Of a stretch of 64,000 bases of DNA, positions 62,965 through 64,000 are shown piece by piece. The notes below the pieces were generated by a model. It ran no database searches and had not been told where the DNA came from. It worked only from the letters and a program-made list of their open reading frames with translations. How positions within the stretch are numbered: position 1 is the stretch's first letter; every line of letters starts with the position of its first letter. The DNA is from Nioella nitratireducens (GTDB lineage: Bacteria > Pseudomonadota > Alphaproteobacteria > Rhodobacterales > Rhodobacteraceae), in assembly GCF_001879715.1 (NCBI RefSeq), contig NZ_MNBW01000009.1, positions 1-64,000 on the forward strand. Reading direction: 5' to 3'. A program made the position numbers and the translations under genes.

Positions 62965-64000
62965 CGGTCCGTTCCTGTTTGCGTGACAGAGGAATGTCCG
63001 TCCGTCTCCGTGATCTCGAAATACTGTGCCCGGTCGCCAAGTTCTGCAAACAGCTCCGGTCCGGTGCCGGTCATCCATGCTTGCCCACCAAGTGCGCAAA
63101 TCTCGTCAAAGAGCGCCGCGCGCCGGGCGACGTCCAGATGTGCCGCGATTTCGTCAAGCAGCACCAGGGGCGCGGCGCCGGTCTCGGCCTTGAGCGCGCG
63201 GGCATTGGCGAGGATGAGCGAGATCAGCAGCGCCTTTTGCTCGCCCGTCGAACAGAGCCGCGCCTCGGTCTGCTTCGCCGCGTAGATCGCCCCAAGGTCG
63301 CTGCGGTGCGGGCCGATCAGGCTGCGCCCTGCGGCAAGGTCTCGGGGGCGCGACAAGGCGTGCGCAGATGCAAACGCTTCTGCCGTGGTCAGCCCCTCGC
63401 TGCCCTCGGCCTCGACAAGCTGAAGCGCGGCCACCGGAAACGCTGTCTCCGCACCCTCTTGTGCCGCTGCCAACCGCGCCACTGCCTTGCTTCGGTGCGC
63501 CACGATCCGCGCGGCGGCCTCAGCCATCTGTGCCTCGACCGCCGCATACCACGTCGCGTCGCGCACCTGATCCTTCAACATCCGATTGCGTTCGCGCATG
63601 GCCTTTTCATGGGTCAGCACCGCGTCGCCATGCTCGGGCGAAAAACTCATGGTGATCCGGTCCAGAAACCGCCGCCGCCCCTCGGCCCCTTCGATCCACA
63701 AACGGTCCTGCGCCGGAATCAGCCAGACAATCCGCGTCAGCCCCGCGAGGGACAATTGTGGTTCCGGCTTGCCGTCGATGCGCAGGCTGCGCGATTGTCC
63801 GGCTTCCGCCCCCATCTCCAGTTCGTGAAATCGTCCGCCGGTGATCAGCTCGGCCTTGATCTTCCAGCCAAGCGCCTCGGGCCTGCGCGCCATTTCCTCT
63901 GCCGCCGCACGCCGCAGGCCGCGACCGGGCGACAGCAGCGAGACAGCCTCCAGTATATTGGTCTTGCCCGCACCATTGGGACCGAAGAGCGCAACGGGCC
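62961..64000 (-). CDS. recF: DNA replication and repair protein RecF, 5' end outside window
   Basis: RecF loads RecA at gaps with RecO and RecR. About 346 residues are visible. The Walker A motif reads VALFGPNGAGKTNILEAV at the window edge, LLSPGRGLRR follows, and the signature LCSTGEQKALLISLILANA with Walker B LVLLDEIAAHLD lies near the C-terminus. The first part of the N-terminus is missing because the window ends. RecF is typically between dnaN and gyrB, which suggests the origin lies to the right. Confidence 0.95.
   Translation of the reverse strand, partial: PVALFGPNGAGKTNILEAVSLLSPGRGLRRAAAEEMARRPEALGWKIKAELITGGRFHELEMGAEAGQSRSLRIDGKPEPQLSLAGLTRIVWLIPAQDRLWIEGAEGRRRFLDRITMSFSPEHGDAVLTHEKAMRERNRMLKDQVRDATWYAAVEAQMAEAAARIVAHRSKAVARLAAAQEGAETAFPVAALQLVEAEGSEGLTTAEAFASAHALSRPRDLAAGRSLIGPHRSDLGAIYAAKQTEARLCSTGEQKALLISLILANARALKAETGAAPLVLLDEIAAHLDVARRAALFDEICALGGQAWMTGTGPELFAELGDRAQYFEITETDGHSSVTQTGTDR

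Overview
The window is about 64 kb of GC-rich, densely packed alphaproteobacterial chromosome. The gene set points to Rhodobacteraceae (Roseobacter/Rhodobacter type): a CcrM adenine methyltransferase with GANTC sites in its own promoter region, DciA, DUF2125, DUF3576 and DUF4170 proteins, a Rhodobacter-type porin, the DUF3576-leuS-lptE-holA block and a CenR-like response regulator. Nearly all of it reads as core genome. The clearly accessory parts are the left edge (1-1024) and a sugar-uptake operon at 53086-58663.

Layout. 1-1024: right end of an IS3-family element, a gene start it has cut off, an unknown small gene, and a sequence like the 3' end of a tRNA that may mark an island boundary. 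1045-4723: a JmjC-type cupin oxygenase, two tandem small secreted proteins with Tat-like signals and Asp-rich repeats, a membrane-anchored winged-helix regulator with a C-terminal DNA-binding domain, and two more exported proteins. 4820-11474: rnhB, ccrM, an alkB-type hydroxylase, mutY, dciA-like, a DsbA-like protein and a CoA-transferase. 11517-18073: envelope and housekeeping block lpxK-waaA-DUF4170-cysQ-pmbA, then DUF2125. 18189-21723: SDR, enoyl-CoA hydratase, HNH protein, flavoprotein, GST. 21786-26411: holA, lptE, leuS, DUF3576. 26668-34854: porin, YggS, L,D-transpeptidase, RibA, CenR-like regulator, xthA, SGNH hydrolase, thioredoxin-TPR, Lon-N, Trm112 and a membrane protein. 34955-46379: ubiquinone hydroxylase, amidase, aminotransferase, ftsK, lolA, lytic transglycosylase, AEC transporter, hspQ, rhodanese, gamma-glutamyltransferase-like. 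46609-52461: ATPase/STAS partner-switching pair, thiolase, MsrC, rmuC, mutL. 52546-53229: an 11-bp direct-repeat array followed by a solitary BrnA/DUF4415-type protein. 53086-58663: LacI regulator divergent from two sugar ABC permeases, a binding protein and a cytoplasmic glycoside hydrolase. 58773-64000: gyrB, LysE, GNAT, VOC and recF (cut by the window edge).

How the parts fit. Several operons are translationally coupled by ATGA, GTGA or TAATG junctions: dsbA/CoA-transferase, waaA/lpxK, leuS/lptE/holA, ribA/L,D-transpeptidase, Lon-N/Trm112, STAS/ATPase, mutL/rmuC, the permease pair and recF/VOC. LpxK, WaaA, LptE, LolA, the porin and the transglycosylase serve the outer membrane and cell wall. 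MutY, XthA, MutL, RmuC, RecF, RnhB, HolA, GyrB, DciA, FtsK and CcrM serve DNA replication, repair and cell cycle. The sugar operon imports a glycoside that its last gene can hydrolyse in the cytoplasm, but it has no ABC ATPase and must borrow one.

The least explained items are the four helically phased 11-bp repeats at 52546-52589 next to an orphan ribbon-helix-helix-type protein, and the 2336-4033 module of paired secreted Asp-repeat proteins with an inverted-topology membrane regulator. No complete tRNA, rRNA or CRISPR array was seen.
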